Shown here: positions 10,860-21,318 of the stretch, piece by piece
Layout of the letters: each line of letters opens with the position of its first letter
Position numbering within the stretch: the first letter of the stretch is position 1
Source of the DNA: Cyanophora paradoxa
Taxonomy: Eukaryota; Glaucocystophyceae; Cyanophorales; Cyanophoraceae
Assembly: GCA_004431415.1 (NCBI GenBank)
Contig: QPMI01000071.1
Coordinates: forward strand, 62,001-126,000
DNA: 64,000 bases
Direction of reading: 5' to 3'
Notes under the pieces: model-generated
Database searches by the model: none
What the model was told of the DNA's origin: nothing
What the model saw: the letters and a program-made list of their open reading frames with translations, nothing else
Translations under genes and position numbers: made by a program

Positions 10860-11090
10860 TTAATGCGCCCCCTAATTAATGCGTTTTCCGCAGGCAAAAC
10901 GCATTAATTCGGGGGCGCATTAATATCGAAACGCTAACTTGTAAGAAAACTGCGGTATACGTATGTACCCCCCCTAACGCAGGCAGAAAGCTCCAAAACG
11001 CATTAATTTGGGGGCGCATTATTAATTAGCCTTACGAGGGGTCGATCCGGGTCCAAAAACGCATTAATATCGGGCGCATTAATTAAGTGT
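10860..11090. repeat. AACGCATTAATT / GGGGGCGCATTAAT hairpin cluster
   Basis: 10860-10923 is a near-perfect inverted repeat, with about 28-nt arms closing on a tccgcaggc loop. The right-arm sequence aaaacgcattaatt followed by gggcgcattaat recurs at about 10995-11029 and 11055-11088, in the same orientation each time. These may be decayed ends of a small mobile element. No protein is encoded. Confidence 0.5.
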
Positions 11091-12097
11091 TTTACGGTAC
11101 TCCTAGTCTCCCAGACTCGGAGTCCCAGAGTCCGATCCACTGGGATCCCGGAGTCGAGGCTAGCCTACTAGTAGTAGTGCTCCGTATATACCGTTACTAC
11201 CGTACCGGTAGACGGCGGTAGCCTACTAGAGGACTGCCTAGTAGTACTCCCGGCCCAGAGTCACTGAGTCACAGTGTCACTGAGTCACAGTGAGTCCCAG
11301 CGCCCACCACAGCTGCAGTCGGCGTCCCTCGAGCTCTAAAATTTCCGTACTGCGGACCAGTCTACGCCGACTCTACGGTACGTATACGCGCAATTTACGT
11401 CAACTTGGCAAGGCGTGCCGCGCCGCCGCGCATTCGAATTCGGCCGGGCGACCGTACGCGTCGGACGCGCCGTAGGCTACCCTAGTTGTATTACGGTATT
11501 CCGTTGTACTAACCAGCCTGGCATGCGCAGTCGCAGATCTATAGCCCAAGAGCAACATGCCTTGCTTTACGGTGCGATCGTCGACCTTGCATCGGCAGTA
11601 ATCCTGCCGCATGTCCAGCGCGCTGTATATATATCAGTGCTCTGATCATCCGATGTTTCGATTTCGCGCCGTAGACGGACAATTGCACGACCGGCTACCT
11701 TCCTTCGGTCGGCAGCAAAGCCTCGTGCGTGCAACGTTACTAAAGTTAACGCTGAACGTGGGCGTGCTCAACGTTATAATTAACGCCCGGCCCAACTGTC
11801 GGACGCCGACGTCGACTCGGCGGCCGCGCGAGAAGCGCGCTGCCAGGCTGGTTGACAGTCACATGCGCATGCCCAGCATTAATATTAATGGTTGCATTAA
11901 TTAACTTTGCTCGTAAGCGTTGTGCCCGGCCGCAGTGCGTCGCTGACTGTTCCGTACGCAGTTGTTTCACCACTGCGAACAAGGGCATGAGTTGGCTGGT
12001 GCGTTCGGCGGCCTCTAAGAGTCTGTCGATTGCGCTTCTGCCGCTCCTTAAACACCGATTTTCGCGATCGTGATCGATTTTGACGCTAGCGCGGCAG
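11091..12097. other. intergenic or uncharted 5' part of the Cys-rich gene
   Basis: Balanced-composition sequence with short palindromes (gtcactgagtcacagtg-type at 11268-11300) and scattered CTAGTA motifs. The first exon or exons of the gene ending at 12891 probably lie here, but I could not place a convincing start codon or signal-peptide exon. Confidence 0.35.
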
Positions 12098-12891
12098 AAC
12101 CCGCCATCGGGGAACAAGGGTCCCACCTGCGACGCCCAGTGGAAGGGCTACTGCTTCGACTCGGCGGACTGCACGGGCGCCGCGAGAGCTAATGGCACCG
12201 ATTCTACCGACGCGTGCGTCCGACGGTCTCTTAATTAGCTCTCCGCACTGCGGCACGGCGGCATGTCTCCGCACTGCGGCATGAATGTCGGACTCGTGTT
12301 ATCACATTATGAAGCTGTAGATCTAGATACAATGCTTTTCGACTGGGATTATTTATAACATCTAGATACGTACGCGTATACCGATCTCCTGACTGCGCAT
12401 ATGCATGCTGCAGGTGCAAGGGTGTCGGGGGCAAGTCCTACCAAGTGATGTACGCAGAGGGCACCTGCACGACCGTGCGCACGCACGCATCTAGATTAAA
12501 TCTAGATCTGCAGCTGGGCCCGTTAAGATTTACGTTGAACAGGTACCGACAATATATATAATATATTGATATTGATACATACACACAGCTTCAGCTGGAC
12601 GCGGAGGCGCAGCAGGTGGAGATGGAGATGGAGCTCGACCTCGACCTCGCCGAGGCGGACGCCGAGGTCTCCGTGCGTCGAAGCTGTAGCTTATATTAAT
12701 TATCATAGTCTAGTTATAAGCCGCCGGGGCCGCCCGCGGCTGCCGCAGTGCCTGCCTCTATGTTTTGCATGCATGTCTCTGATTTCGGCCGACCGCACGC
12801 GTCCCCCCCCCCTCCCCTCCCCCCTCCCCCTTTTCCGCAGCTGCTGGAGGCGGAGGCCGAGTTCGGGGCCGACGCGGCGGAGGCCTTCTAG
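12098..12891 (+). CDS. small Cys-rich hypothetical protein, 3' four exons
   Basis: Four exons in continuous phase: 12098-12225, 12414-12474, 12595-12672, 12841-12891. None is long enough to stand out as an ORF. The first two encode a segment with six cysteines (TCDAQWKGYCFDSADCTG, then DACVRRCKGVGG, then YAEGTC). The last two encode a very acidic helical tail (VEMEMELDLDLAEADAEVS and LLEAEAEFGADAAEAF, then stop). Introns have GT..AG ends and pyrimidine-rich 3' ends. Even cysteine spacing suggests disulfides in a secreted or lumenal protein, but no known domain is recognised. The 5' end is missing from this model. Confidence 0.6.
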
Positions 12892-13377
12892 TTCCTTCTC
12901 GAGTTCGAATCGAAGGCGGAAAGTTTTCCCGCAAGCTTTAAGCCAGCTGCGGGGACTCTTTTGTTCCGTCTTTGATTCAATTCGTCTCTGATGTCGTAAG
13001 GCTCCCTAGCCATAGGCAGCCCCGACACTGGGCCGACAGTGCCTGTACATGTGGCCGTTAAATCACAAAAAAGGCTTTTAGATAATGCTTTCGTGCTTTT
13101 AAAAAACAGTTGGACCGGGGATCTAGCCAGCGCCACCTGCTGCGTTCGAGCTAGCTATAGCCAGCGCCACCTGCCAGGCTGCAGCTGGATCCGGGATGCT
13201 CAACGTACGAAGCACCGGTACTCTGCGAAAACACACTGCGGCAATTCGAGGATTAATATCGACTCGAAAATAATATTAATAGGAAGGCAGATCTAGGAAA
13301 TACTCTGTAGACAGATGGAAGGCAGGCAGATGCGGGATTGTAGACAGTTGCAGCCTGCAGCTGCAGCTGGCACGGAC
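12892..13377. other. intergenic
   Basis: AT-richer sequence between the Cys-rich gene (+) and the known end of the beta-helix gene (-). A repeated ccagcgccacctgc(c/t) occurs at about 13129 and 13159. The 3' terminal exon of the beta-helix gene probably lies here but was not identified. Confidence 0.4.
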
Positions 13378-15720
13378 CTTTTCAGTGCATTTGACTTTGT
13401 TGTCCCGCACATCTGGCTTTGCCCCCATCGCGGTCGCGATCCAGGGCCAGCAAAAGCCCGGGCCGTCGCTGATGATGACGTTATCCTGTACACGTAATTA
13501 AATTGCGATCATGATCATCGAAGGCGAAGTCGAATCGATATCGGCGTCTGAATAATTCAAGATGCCAATTTAAGTGTATAGCACCTCAACTATCCCTTTC
13601 GCATTGTCGAAGAAGAAGAAGCCGTATTTCTTGCAGCCGTGCACGTAATTTCTCCTCAGAACCGGCTCCGTGCTCGCATCCTCCACGTCGAACCCGTGCA
13701 CGTGGCCGCTGGAGACGTCGCAGTTCTCGAAGACGGCGCGGCTCCCGTCCGTGATCAGCACGGCGGAGTTGTCGGGAGACAAGCCGCGGATGGTGACGCC
13801 TTCCACGCGCGGCGAGGCGGGGCCCCTGCAGTGGATCGCCGGCCCCGTGTAGCACACGAGCACCGCCTCCCGCGGCCCGACGACGCGCACGCTCTTGTCC
13901 AGCAGAACATGCCCCGGGTACCTAGCCATTGGAAATGAATTTAAATTGTTCAATAAGAGCATTCCACTCAGTGATATTTTGAGATGGAAAATTGAATTCA
14001 TTCCGCACCGTTTGGGGGCGAGTCGGATAGTTTGGCCAGAAAGAGCGTATCTCACGGCATCCATTATCTGAAGTCCCTCAGGGCTGACTTGAATCTCGAC
14101 AGCAGCAGCCTGTACATGTAATAATGAAATTAATCGTATACCGAAGTACGCAAACCGTCGACCCCGGATCCGAATTGGACATGTACAGGAGCTAGAGTTT
14201 AATTTTTATCGCAGGATCCAGGAGAATTCTTATCTCATCTTATCTTATTCTTAGGAGATAGAATTACAGAACGTCGGACCGAACCTGCTCGTATGCAGCC
14301 GCCAGCAGCGGCCGCCCTCGCAGCATCTCCTCCGCCTCCTTCTGCATCCTCAGCTCCGCCAGTTCGCAATTGCAATCCATTCGCTCTTTCTCCTTTCTCG
14401 AAGCCACGACTGCGATACGCTTCCAGCACCACTCAGCGACCCGCCTCTTGGATTCAGTTTTGCCGGCCTCCGCCTTTTCGGCCCGCGCCCGATCGCGCTT
14501 CAGGTCGGCCCGCGGCCGCGCGGCCTCAGCCGCCTCGGCGCGCGCTCTCTGAGCCTTGCCCTCCCTCTCCGACGCGGCCAGCCGCTCCTGCGCGCCCACA
14601 ATATTCAGATATCGATTCCAATTCAGAGCTTAGCTCAGATTCGCTGCAGATTTATCAAATCGAATCGAAGCCATTCCAGGGACGAGCTTTAATTAAAGGA
14701 GAGAGCTTAAAATTAAATTAAATTCGGAACCAACTTGAACAAGCTGGCGAAATTAAAGACTCAGGCACGCATTTTGAGGGAGCGGCATTCGGGGGGGATT
14801 AAAGACTCAGGCACGCGGTGATCATGATCGATATCATGAGTTTTCTTCATAAAGCTCAATTATAAGATGCTGGCCTTAATTATGAATTAAGCATTAATGC
14901 GTGGCGAAATACGCACTTCGAGGGAGCGGCGCTCTCCCTCGAGGGCGGCCGCCCGGCCCTCGGCGGCGAGCGCGCGCTCCTCGGCGGCGGCGGCCTGTTC
15001 TCTCTTCAAGTGATTATAAATTAAAGAGAAATTGTAAATGCGACCCACCGCTTTGGCGGCCTCCGCAGCGGACCTGTCGTTCTGCAGCGAATTTAATTGA
15101 AGCTCGCGATCGTAATTACAACTAGATTGAATTGAAATAGTTGAATCGCCTTCTCCGTGGCGGAGCGAAAGCCGTGTTCTCAGCCTATTTAAAGCTTGAA
15201 GTCTCACCGCCTCGGCCTTTTCCATGGCGGCGACGAGCTTTCGCTGCGCCTCCGCTTCGCGCTCAACAGCTTCGAGGCGGTCCTAGTGAAATCAAATGTC
15301 AGAGCAGTCAAATCGATGAACTTCGGGAAAGAAGAATGGATCGAGCGCACAGCGAGGGCACAACCCTCGCCTTCTTTGGCGGCGGCCGCCTGCATGGATT
15401 CGAATATGTATTAATATTTAATGCGGATTGAATTCGAGCTCGCCGCATTTCCAGAACAACGAACCGCTTTCGCCGCCTCCTCGGCGGATCTCTCGGCCTG
15501 CACATCGCGCGCGTGCAAGGTGATCAGTGCACGTGATTATAAATTAGAGCCTCGAGCGCCAGCGCACCGCCTTGATCTTCTCCGCGGCTGCGGCGACGAG
15601 CTCCGAGGCGATGGCCTCCCGGGCCGCGATCGCGAGCCGCATCGCCTCGCTGAATGCGAGGTCGAAGGCGGCGGGTGCGCCGTCGGTCTCGAAGCTTGAA
15701 CCGTCCAGGGCGAGCGACAG
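13378..15720 (-). CDS. coiled-coil plus right-handed beta-helix protein (partial model)
   Basis: Ten exons join in phase: 15720-15568, 15497-15465, 15389-15351, 15282-15208, 15081-15049, 14994-14917, 14587-14285, 14109-14009, 13921-13585, 13485-13378. The first seven encode charged, Ala/Glu/Arg-rich helix typical of a long coiled coil (AERSAEEAAKA, RLEAVEREAEAQRKLVAAME, AEERALAAEGRAAALEGER). The last three encode PbH1-like repeats: GQTIRLAPKRYPGHVLLDK, GVTIRGLSPDNSAVLITDG, FENCDVSSGHVHGFDVED, then DNVIISDGPGF. Such beta-helices occur in carbohydrate-binding proteins and FBXO11-like proteins; I cannot assign a substrate. The join between the coil (ending AAAYEQ at 14285) and the helix (14109) is inferred from phase; if unspliced, the coil frame stops at 14264. 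Both ends are unresolved. Confidence 0.62.
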
Positions 15721-16450
15721 CTGCAGAGTCGGCAACGGGTCATGATCCGATGATCATGATCAAGCGGACCGGCGCGCGGCGGTTGCGAGGACCGCACCGC
15801 GGCCGGCCGCGGATCCTCCGGGCCCGCTGGCCATGGGCCCGCGCACGTGGGATGCATATGCATGATCGCACCTGCGATCTCGCCGAGATAAGATCCAGAT
15901 CGCGCCGCGGCCGAATCGGGCGGTTAAGATTTGCGGTTAGGAATTGCAATTGCGGTTAGAGGAATTCGGACGTTTCCGAGGCGGGCGCCGGCGCCTTCAT
16001 AGATCTTGAGGCTCGAGCACATAGAGTGCGATCTCTTAAGCTTCCATTTAGAGCGCCGCGGCGCCGGCACCGTGGCATGGCTCAGCTAGCTGGGTCCCAG
16101 CTGCAGATAAGCTAGACCTGGCGTCTAGGAACGACGTCGACGTCGCAGCGCACCGGCCGCGGGCGGTTCGAAGTCGGCGGCGAGCACAGCCGCGTCGGCG
16201 GGCCGAACGAGCACCATGATCTCCGTATATATCCGGGTACAGACTCGAGGCGGCTCGGGGTACTACGGTTTATACGCCCGCCGGCGCCCCGGCCCCTTTA
16301 AAAAAAATCGTATCCGAATTTAATTTGCGGTTATGCAACGTTAACCGCGGATTCTGGAGCCGGAACGTTAACTCCCCGCGGCCGAGTCGAGTCTAAGCCG
16401 CCTCGAGCTCGGCCGACCGCGAGCCAACGCACTCCTCCCAGCCTTGCAAG
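15721..16450. other. intergenic, 5' of the coiled-coil gene
   Basis: Mixed sequence with several TGATCA/GATCATG palindromes (15738-15765). Probably contains the promoter and missing first exon of the minus-strand coiled-coil gene. No recognisable exon found. Confidence 0.35.
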
Positions 16451-18367
16451 TTGAGCTTCCTTCCGAAGTTCCTTTGTCAGTGCTCCATTGCCGGCCCGGC
16501 GGTGCTTTGCAGCTGCAGTAGCGCCAGCTACGGTACAGCGCGCATATGCATAGGCCTCGACCAGACCGCTGGACCGTCGGACGAGCTCCTTGGCCCGCTG
16601 GCCCCGCCTCTACCTCCTCCCTCCTTACAACTTGCTGTCACGGGGCCTCTTCACTTGCCTGTTCCCCGGCAGGTCCCTGGTCATCTTGCAGCTCCGTACC
16701 CCTTCTTACCTCTTCCCCTTGCTCCTCCACTTCCGCCCCCGCGTGGCCCTCTTTCTGACGTCCTCCTGGTTCAGCCCCCTCTTCAGCCCATCCTTCTTGC
16801 CCCCGCTTCTGCAACTGTGACGCCGGGCGGCACTATCTTTTTGCATGCCCCTCCCGCCACTACGTCCCCGGTCTCTTTGCGTCTGCATCCACTTTCCCGG
16901 GTCCGCTTGCAGGCCCCCTCGCCTCCAGAGCTCGCCATCACTTCGGCCTCCCTCGCCTCCGCTCTCGATTCTCCATACCCTTCGAATAGCCGCCTTCTCT
17001 CTCCTCCTCCGCCCTCCCTCCCCCCCTCGAGCTCCGGGTCCTCGGCCTCTGCTCCGCTTCCGAGTGTTGGCGAGACTGTCCTCTTTTCGGTCTCCCCGTC
17101 ATTCCGGCTCCCTGCTCCCCCTTCGGCGCCTCGGGTCCCATCTGCGGGTCCTCTCCCGCTTCCTGGCGCTCGTGAGATTCGCCGCCGGCGCCCTCGTCAG
17201 GCCCTTGCGCACTCGAGCTCGTCTCTCTCTGCGCCGCCCATGACCCCCGTGTCATCTGATCCGGCGCCACCTGACCTTTCTCCTGCTTCGCTGCCCTCTC
17301 TTCGGCGCCGGCAGCGATCCCCGTCACCTGTTCGCGGCCCTTCCCCTGCCTCCGGATCCGACCCTTCCTCGGCTCCCTCCTCGCCTCTTCCGTCTCGTAG
17401 GCCTCCGCCGCGTTCCCGTCGGCGGATCTCTCGATCGACCCTGGACTCTCCGCCTGCCACTGTCTGCGGGTTACCTCCGCCACCGTGTTCGGCGCCGGCT
17501 GTCAGTACTTTGCTCGGTAGCTCCCCCGTCGTGGCTCCTCGGGGGCCTCTTCGTCGTCGTCGTTCGCTGGGTTCCGGCTCCGGGTCAGATTTCTCGCCGG
17601 GCTTACCTTCTAGATCTCCTGGCTCTGCTCCTGGGCCCTCAGCTCCGGGACCGGCTTCCCCGATCTCCTCCCGGACTCGTGGTCGTACCCGTCGCCGGCT
17701 TGCCGTGCCTGCGTCTCCTTCTACTTCCCTCCGGCGGTTTGCCGGGCCGGACCCTCCGGCCTTTGTTCTTGATACCGGACCGCCGCCTTTGCCTTCGTCT
17801 TCTGCTTCGCTGGTCGTATCCCGCCGGCGCCGGCGTACTTCGTCTTATAGTTTAGTTCGGTCTAGTTCGGATTCTGATCGTAGTGTTGATGCTAGAGTTA
17901 GTTTCAATACTAGCTATAGTCCTCGTGCTCGACCTGTTGTTCGCCGTCGTTTGCAGTTCGACTGCCCGCCTCGACCCCGGCCGGCTTTAGTGATTCCTTT
18001 GACTGTCCTTTTGCCTGCTCTTGATCCGCCTGCTCCGCCTCCTGTGTCCTCCTCGACCTCGTGCCGTAGCTCTGCCCTTTCGCGTCGTCCTGCTTCGCCT
18101 CCGCCTCCGCGTCGTCTTGTTGTTCCTCTTACTTGTCTGCTTCCTGTTATTTATCTTTCTCAAATTTGTCCTCCGCTTCTTAGTGATGTAATTCCTTCCG
18201 ATATTGATGGTATCTCTAGCTCTGGCTCTTCTTCGTGTCAGTCATCCTCTGTCCCTAGATCTGCTCGATTTCTCGTCTCTTCTCGATCTGTCTCGAGCTC
18301 CGTGTCTTTTCTTTTTTATTGTCGATTTTGGCTCTTTGTCTTATCTTTCTTCGTGCTCTTGTCTTAG
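16451..18367 (+). CDS. long Ser/Pro/Arg-rich ORF of unknown function
   Basis: A frame open for about 638 codons, beginning at a TTG; the first ATG is well inside, so the true start is unclear. The translation is Ser, Pro, Leu and Arg with no domain I recognise. Towards the 3' end the DNA becomes T-rich and the last residues are hydrophobic (FWLFVLSFFVLLS). An uninterrupted 1.9-kb frame is odd among neighbours cut by introns every 100 nt, and it is followed within 100 bp by a poly(A) tract. I suspect a retrotransposon ORF or retroposed sequence, but low-complexity CT-rich DNA could also stay open by chance. Confidence 0.35.
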   Translation: MSFLPKFLCQCSIAGPAVLCSCSSASYGTARICIGLDQTAGPSDELLGPLAPPLPPPSLQLAVTGPLHLPVPRQVPGHLAAPYPFLPLPLAPPLPPPRGPLSDVLLVQPPLQPILLAPASATVTPGGTIFLHAPPATTSPVSLRLHPLSRVRLQAPSPPELAITSASLASALDSPYPSNSRLLSPPPPSLPPSSSGSSASAPLPSVGETVLFSVSPSFRLPAPPSAPRVPSAGPLPLPGAREIRRRRPRQALAHSSSSLSAPPMTPVSSDPAPPDLSPASLPSLRRRQRSPSPVRGPSPASGSDPSSAPSSPLPSRRPPPRSRRRISRSTLDSPPATVCGLPPPPCSAPAVSTLLGSSPVVAPRGPLRRRRSLGSGSGSDFSPGLPSRSPGSAPGPSAPGPASPISSRTRGRTRRRLAVPASPSTSLRRFAGPDPPAFVLDTGPPPLPSSSASLVVSRRRRRTSSYSLVRSSSDSDRSVDARVSFNTSYSPRARPVVRRRLQFDCPPRPRPALVIPLTVLLPALDPPAPPPVSSSTSCRSSALSRRPASPPPPRRLVVPLTCLLPVIYLSQICPPLLSDVIPSDIDGISSSGSSSCQSSSVPRSARFLVSSRSVSSSVSFLFYCRFWLFVLSFFVLLS

Positions 18368-18462
18368 TTATTTTGCTTTTTTGTCTTTATGCCCCCTGGG
18401 CAGCCCCCGCAGTGCTGGTGTCTAGAGACTGTGGCCGGTAATTTACCAAAAAAAAAAAAAAA
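18368..18462 (+). mobile_element. probable 3' end of a poly(A)-tailed retroelement
   Basis: Directly after the Ser/Pro ORF comes gccccctgggcagccccc, a short untranslated stretch, and 15 A residues ending near 18462. A similar gccccccgggggcttttcc precedes the poly(A) tract at 26390-26400, where a target duplication is clear. No target duplication was found for this copy. Confidence 0.4.
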
Positions 18463-18627
18463 GGACGCGAGAGACCAGTATTAATATTGATATTGAGCGC
18501 GCGGCTTCGGATTCGAGGCTCATATGAGTCGCCTCGCCGCTGGAATGCAAGCGCGTTCTACGCGAGTCGACGGGCAGGGTCATATGAGTCACCGCCCCGC
18601 CAACCAGCGCTAGCCTAGAGGTAGAAG

Positions 18628-20553
18628 CTACGCCGCGGCCTGGTCCGCCGCCGCGCCCGCCGGTCTCCGGGCCGCCAGGGGGTACCGGTCCAAGATCCCG
18701 CCCCCGAGCACGTACTCCCCATCGTAGAAGACCGCCGCCTGGCCCGGAGCCACGCCGAACTGCGGTGGGGGTGTACAGTCAAGATCCGGCGGGGGGGGGG
18801 GGGGTACGGTTGAGCCGGCGCGGCCTCACCTGAGGGTCGTCGAACACAATGCGGGCGGCGTCGGGGCGCTCGGGGACGGGGTACACGGTGCAGGGCACGG
18901 GGGGGGACCGGTAGCGCAGCTGGACCTCGGCGCGCAGCGGGCCCGTCTGCGCACGGGAAGGGGGGTACCGCATCTCAATCTCGAAGCTTCTTTCTGGCGG
19001 GCTGGCGGGGGAGGGGTACGCACGATGGGGGCGACGGAGACCCAGTTGGCGCGCGAGATGGTGGCCTCTGGCAGCAGCGCTGTACTCTTCTCCTTGCAGA
19101 CGACGACCTGCGCGCGGATACTGTACCCGGGCGGGGGAGGGGGAGAAAGGAGGGAGGGGTACCTGGTTCTTCTCGGCGTCGACGCCGACGACGTAGAGGG
19201 GCCGGTCCGCCGCTACCCCCAGCCTGGGTACCGGGCTCAGCCACGGGGGTACGGCTTCTGAGGGACGTGTACCCCTTTCGCTGCCCGACGGTGAAGTGAT
19301 GGATCCCGTAGTGCGTACCCAGGACCTTCCCGTCCTGCTCGCGGGTACCCGTGTGAATTTCGGTACCCACGCAGCGACCCCGGGGGGTACGGCACCTGGT
19401 CGACGATCTCGCCGGGCTTCTCGGCGATGTACTTGTCCAGGAATGCCCGCATGCTCCTGGGGGGTACGCGTCAGATCTTGGCGGCCGGAGGGGGGTAGTG
19501 GAGCGCGGAGAAGGGGGGGTACCCGTGGGCCTCCGCGAGGCACAGGTCCTGGCTCTCGGGCTTCTTTGCGGTAGCCAGGCCCATATCCGACGCCTTCTCG
19601 CGCGTCACGACCTAAAATAAGGTTAGCAGGGTTACGGCAATGGGGGCGGGGTACGGGGTTGCCTTCGTGGTCTCCGCGAGGGGGAAGATGACGCGCCGGA
19701 GCTGCTCCTGGCCCAGGTCGTACAGGAAATACGTCTGGGGGGCACGCGGTGAGACCGGAAGGGGGGTACGGGGAAGGGATCGAGATGGAGGGTACCTGGT
19801 CCTTGGTGCGGTCGGCGGCGCGGCGGAGCTTGTAGCGGCCCGTACCCTCGTCCCGCTCGACTCGCGCGTAGTGGCCAGTCGCCACCTTATCGATGCCAGC
19901 CTCTGAAAGGAAGCATGAGGGCGAGGGGGTACTGAAATTCCGAGGCGCGAAGGGTACGTACCGTCCGCGAAGTCCATGAGCCCGCGGAACTTGACGGTCT
20001 TGTTGCACTGAGAGGGGGTACGGAATGAGAGGGAGCGGAGGCAGGGGTACTGCGGGGGAGGGGTACGGCGCGCCTGGGAGCACGGGAGGGGCGTGATGCC
20101 GGCCTCGAACCCGCTCACGACGTAGTTTATGACCTTTCGGAGCAGCCGTCAGTGGGGTACGACGAAGCGTAGCCCCCGGTAGGGGGTACGGGGCGCACGT
20201 TCTGCTCGAACTCGTCGCGCGTGTCGACGACGTAGTGCTCCACTCCGAGCTGCGGGGCGCGCGGTGGGCGCGCAAAGACTGGGCCGGGTAGGGGAGAGGA
20301 AGGAAGAAGGGGTACGGCACCTGATCGCAGACGCGCCCCGCGTCGAACATGCCTCCGGAGCAGCACGAACCCTCGCCCTGCGCGGCGGCGGCGCTCGGGA
20401 GGCGGCGGCGGAAGAGGGCGCGCGGCGGGGCGGGTAGGGGCGCACCTTCATGTGCCAGAGCGTCACGCCGACGACCTCGTACCCCTCCTTGAGCAGAATG
20501 CCGGCGACCGCCGACGAATCCACGCCGCCCGACATGCCCACCACGACCTTTCC
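18628..20553 (-). CDS. mnmA: tRNA 2-thiouridylase MnmA/TRMU, cyanobacterial-like
   Basis: Exons: 20553-20446, 20377-20321, 20249-20199, 20133-20074, 20007-19962, 19902-19796, 19734-19663, 19611-19523, 19456-19396, 19334-19273, 19223-19163, 19107-19024, 18946-18830, 18759-18628, all in phase. The enzyme adenylates and thiolates U34 of tRNAs for Lys, Glu and Gln. The PP-loop is [86 protein letters not shown] (thiolation Cys), [21 protein letters not shown] and a C-terminal beta-barrel follow. [11 protein letters not shown] is the form I recall from cyanobacteria, suggesting a plastid enzyme. The model starts at the acceptor before [10 protein letters not shown]; any transit peptide lies further 5', towards 21146. 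Two introns have GC donors. Confidence 0.9.
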
Positions 20554-21318
20554 CTGCGCTCTGGTGAGGAACGGGCCCGGGAAGCCGCAGCTAAGGAATC
20601 TCGGGCCTTTGGCGCCGAGGACTCCGCAGAGGGGAACTCGTTCATGCGGGAAGAGCTCGGAACGAGCGTGCAGGCCTCGGGGGCGGCCGCCTCGCCGCTG
20701 CTCGCTTCCGCTCGAATTTGGAGGCCCCGCGCTGCAGCGGGCGTGCTGTGAGACGCCCGCCGCTGCAGATGCGCATGCTGCCCCACGAAGTCCGATCGCA
20801 GCGAGCTGCGCGCTGCCGCTGCCGCTCCCACGAAGCGCGGCTGCCGCCGGTCGCTCTCGATGCGCGGCAGGGCGTGGCAGGACCGGGGAAGCGGGGCCGC
20901 CCCGCTGATGGTCGCGTACGAGGCTGAAGATGAGCAGGCGGCTGCCGCAGCGACCGGAGCGGCGCCGCCGGGGAGCGCCGTCCGAATTATAGAGAGCAGC
21001 GCGAACGCCGGGGTGGGCTCAGCCGCGTGGCCTGCTCTCGACGCCATTGCGAGCAGCGCGTTGAGGCGGGCGGCAGCCACCGTGGAGAACAAGCGGCCCA
21101 GAATCGGGCCGGATCCGTGTAGCCGTCCCCGACTCGCTCCCCCCAAGCCGACTCGCCGCTAGAATGAAAGCGACGACGGGCAGCAAACGCTAGCGGACAG
21201 CAGTGACGTGCTGCATGCTGACGTGCTGCGCACCAGCTGCAGGTGCGGGAGGCCAGCGCACGAATCCCGCTGACGCCCGCTGACGCGAGGGCCGCAGACC
21301 TGCCGGGAGCGGCGAGCG
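20554..21318. other. 5' region of mnmA and F-box copy 1 (divergent)
   Basis: Contains the unplaced 5' exon of mnmA on the minus strand. An Ala/Ser/Arg-rich frame running from about 21146 could encode a targeting peptide, but its junction with 20553 is not clear. The last ~90 bp before 21319 share the leader sequence of the other F-box genes (gcgagggccgcagacctgcc). Confidence 0.45.

Noticed and set aside
14264-14599. Coiled-coil ORF as a separate 111-aa gene
   Set aside because: It begins at an acceptor site, has matching upstream exons, and its AAAYEQ end coincides with a usable donor in phase with the beta-helix exon.
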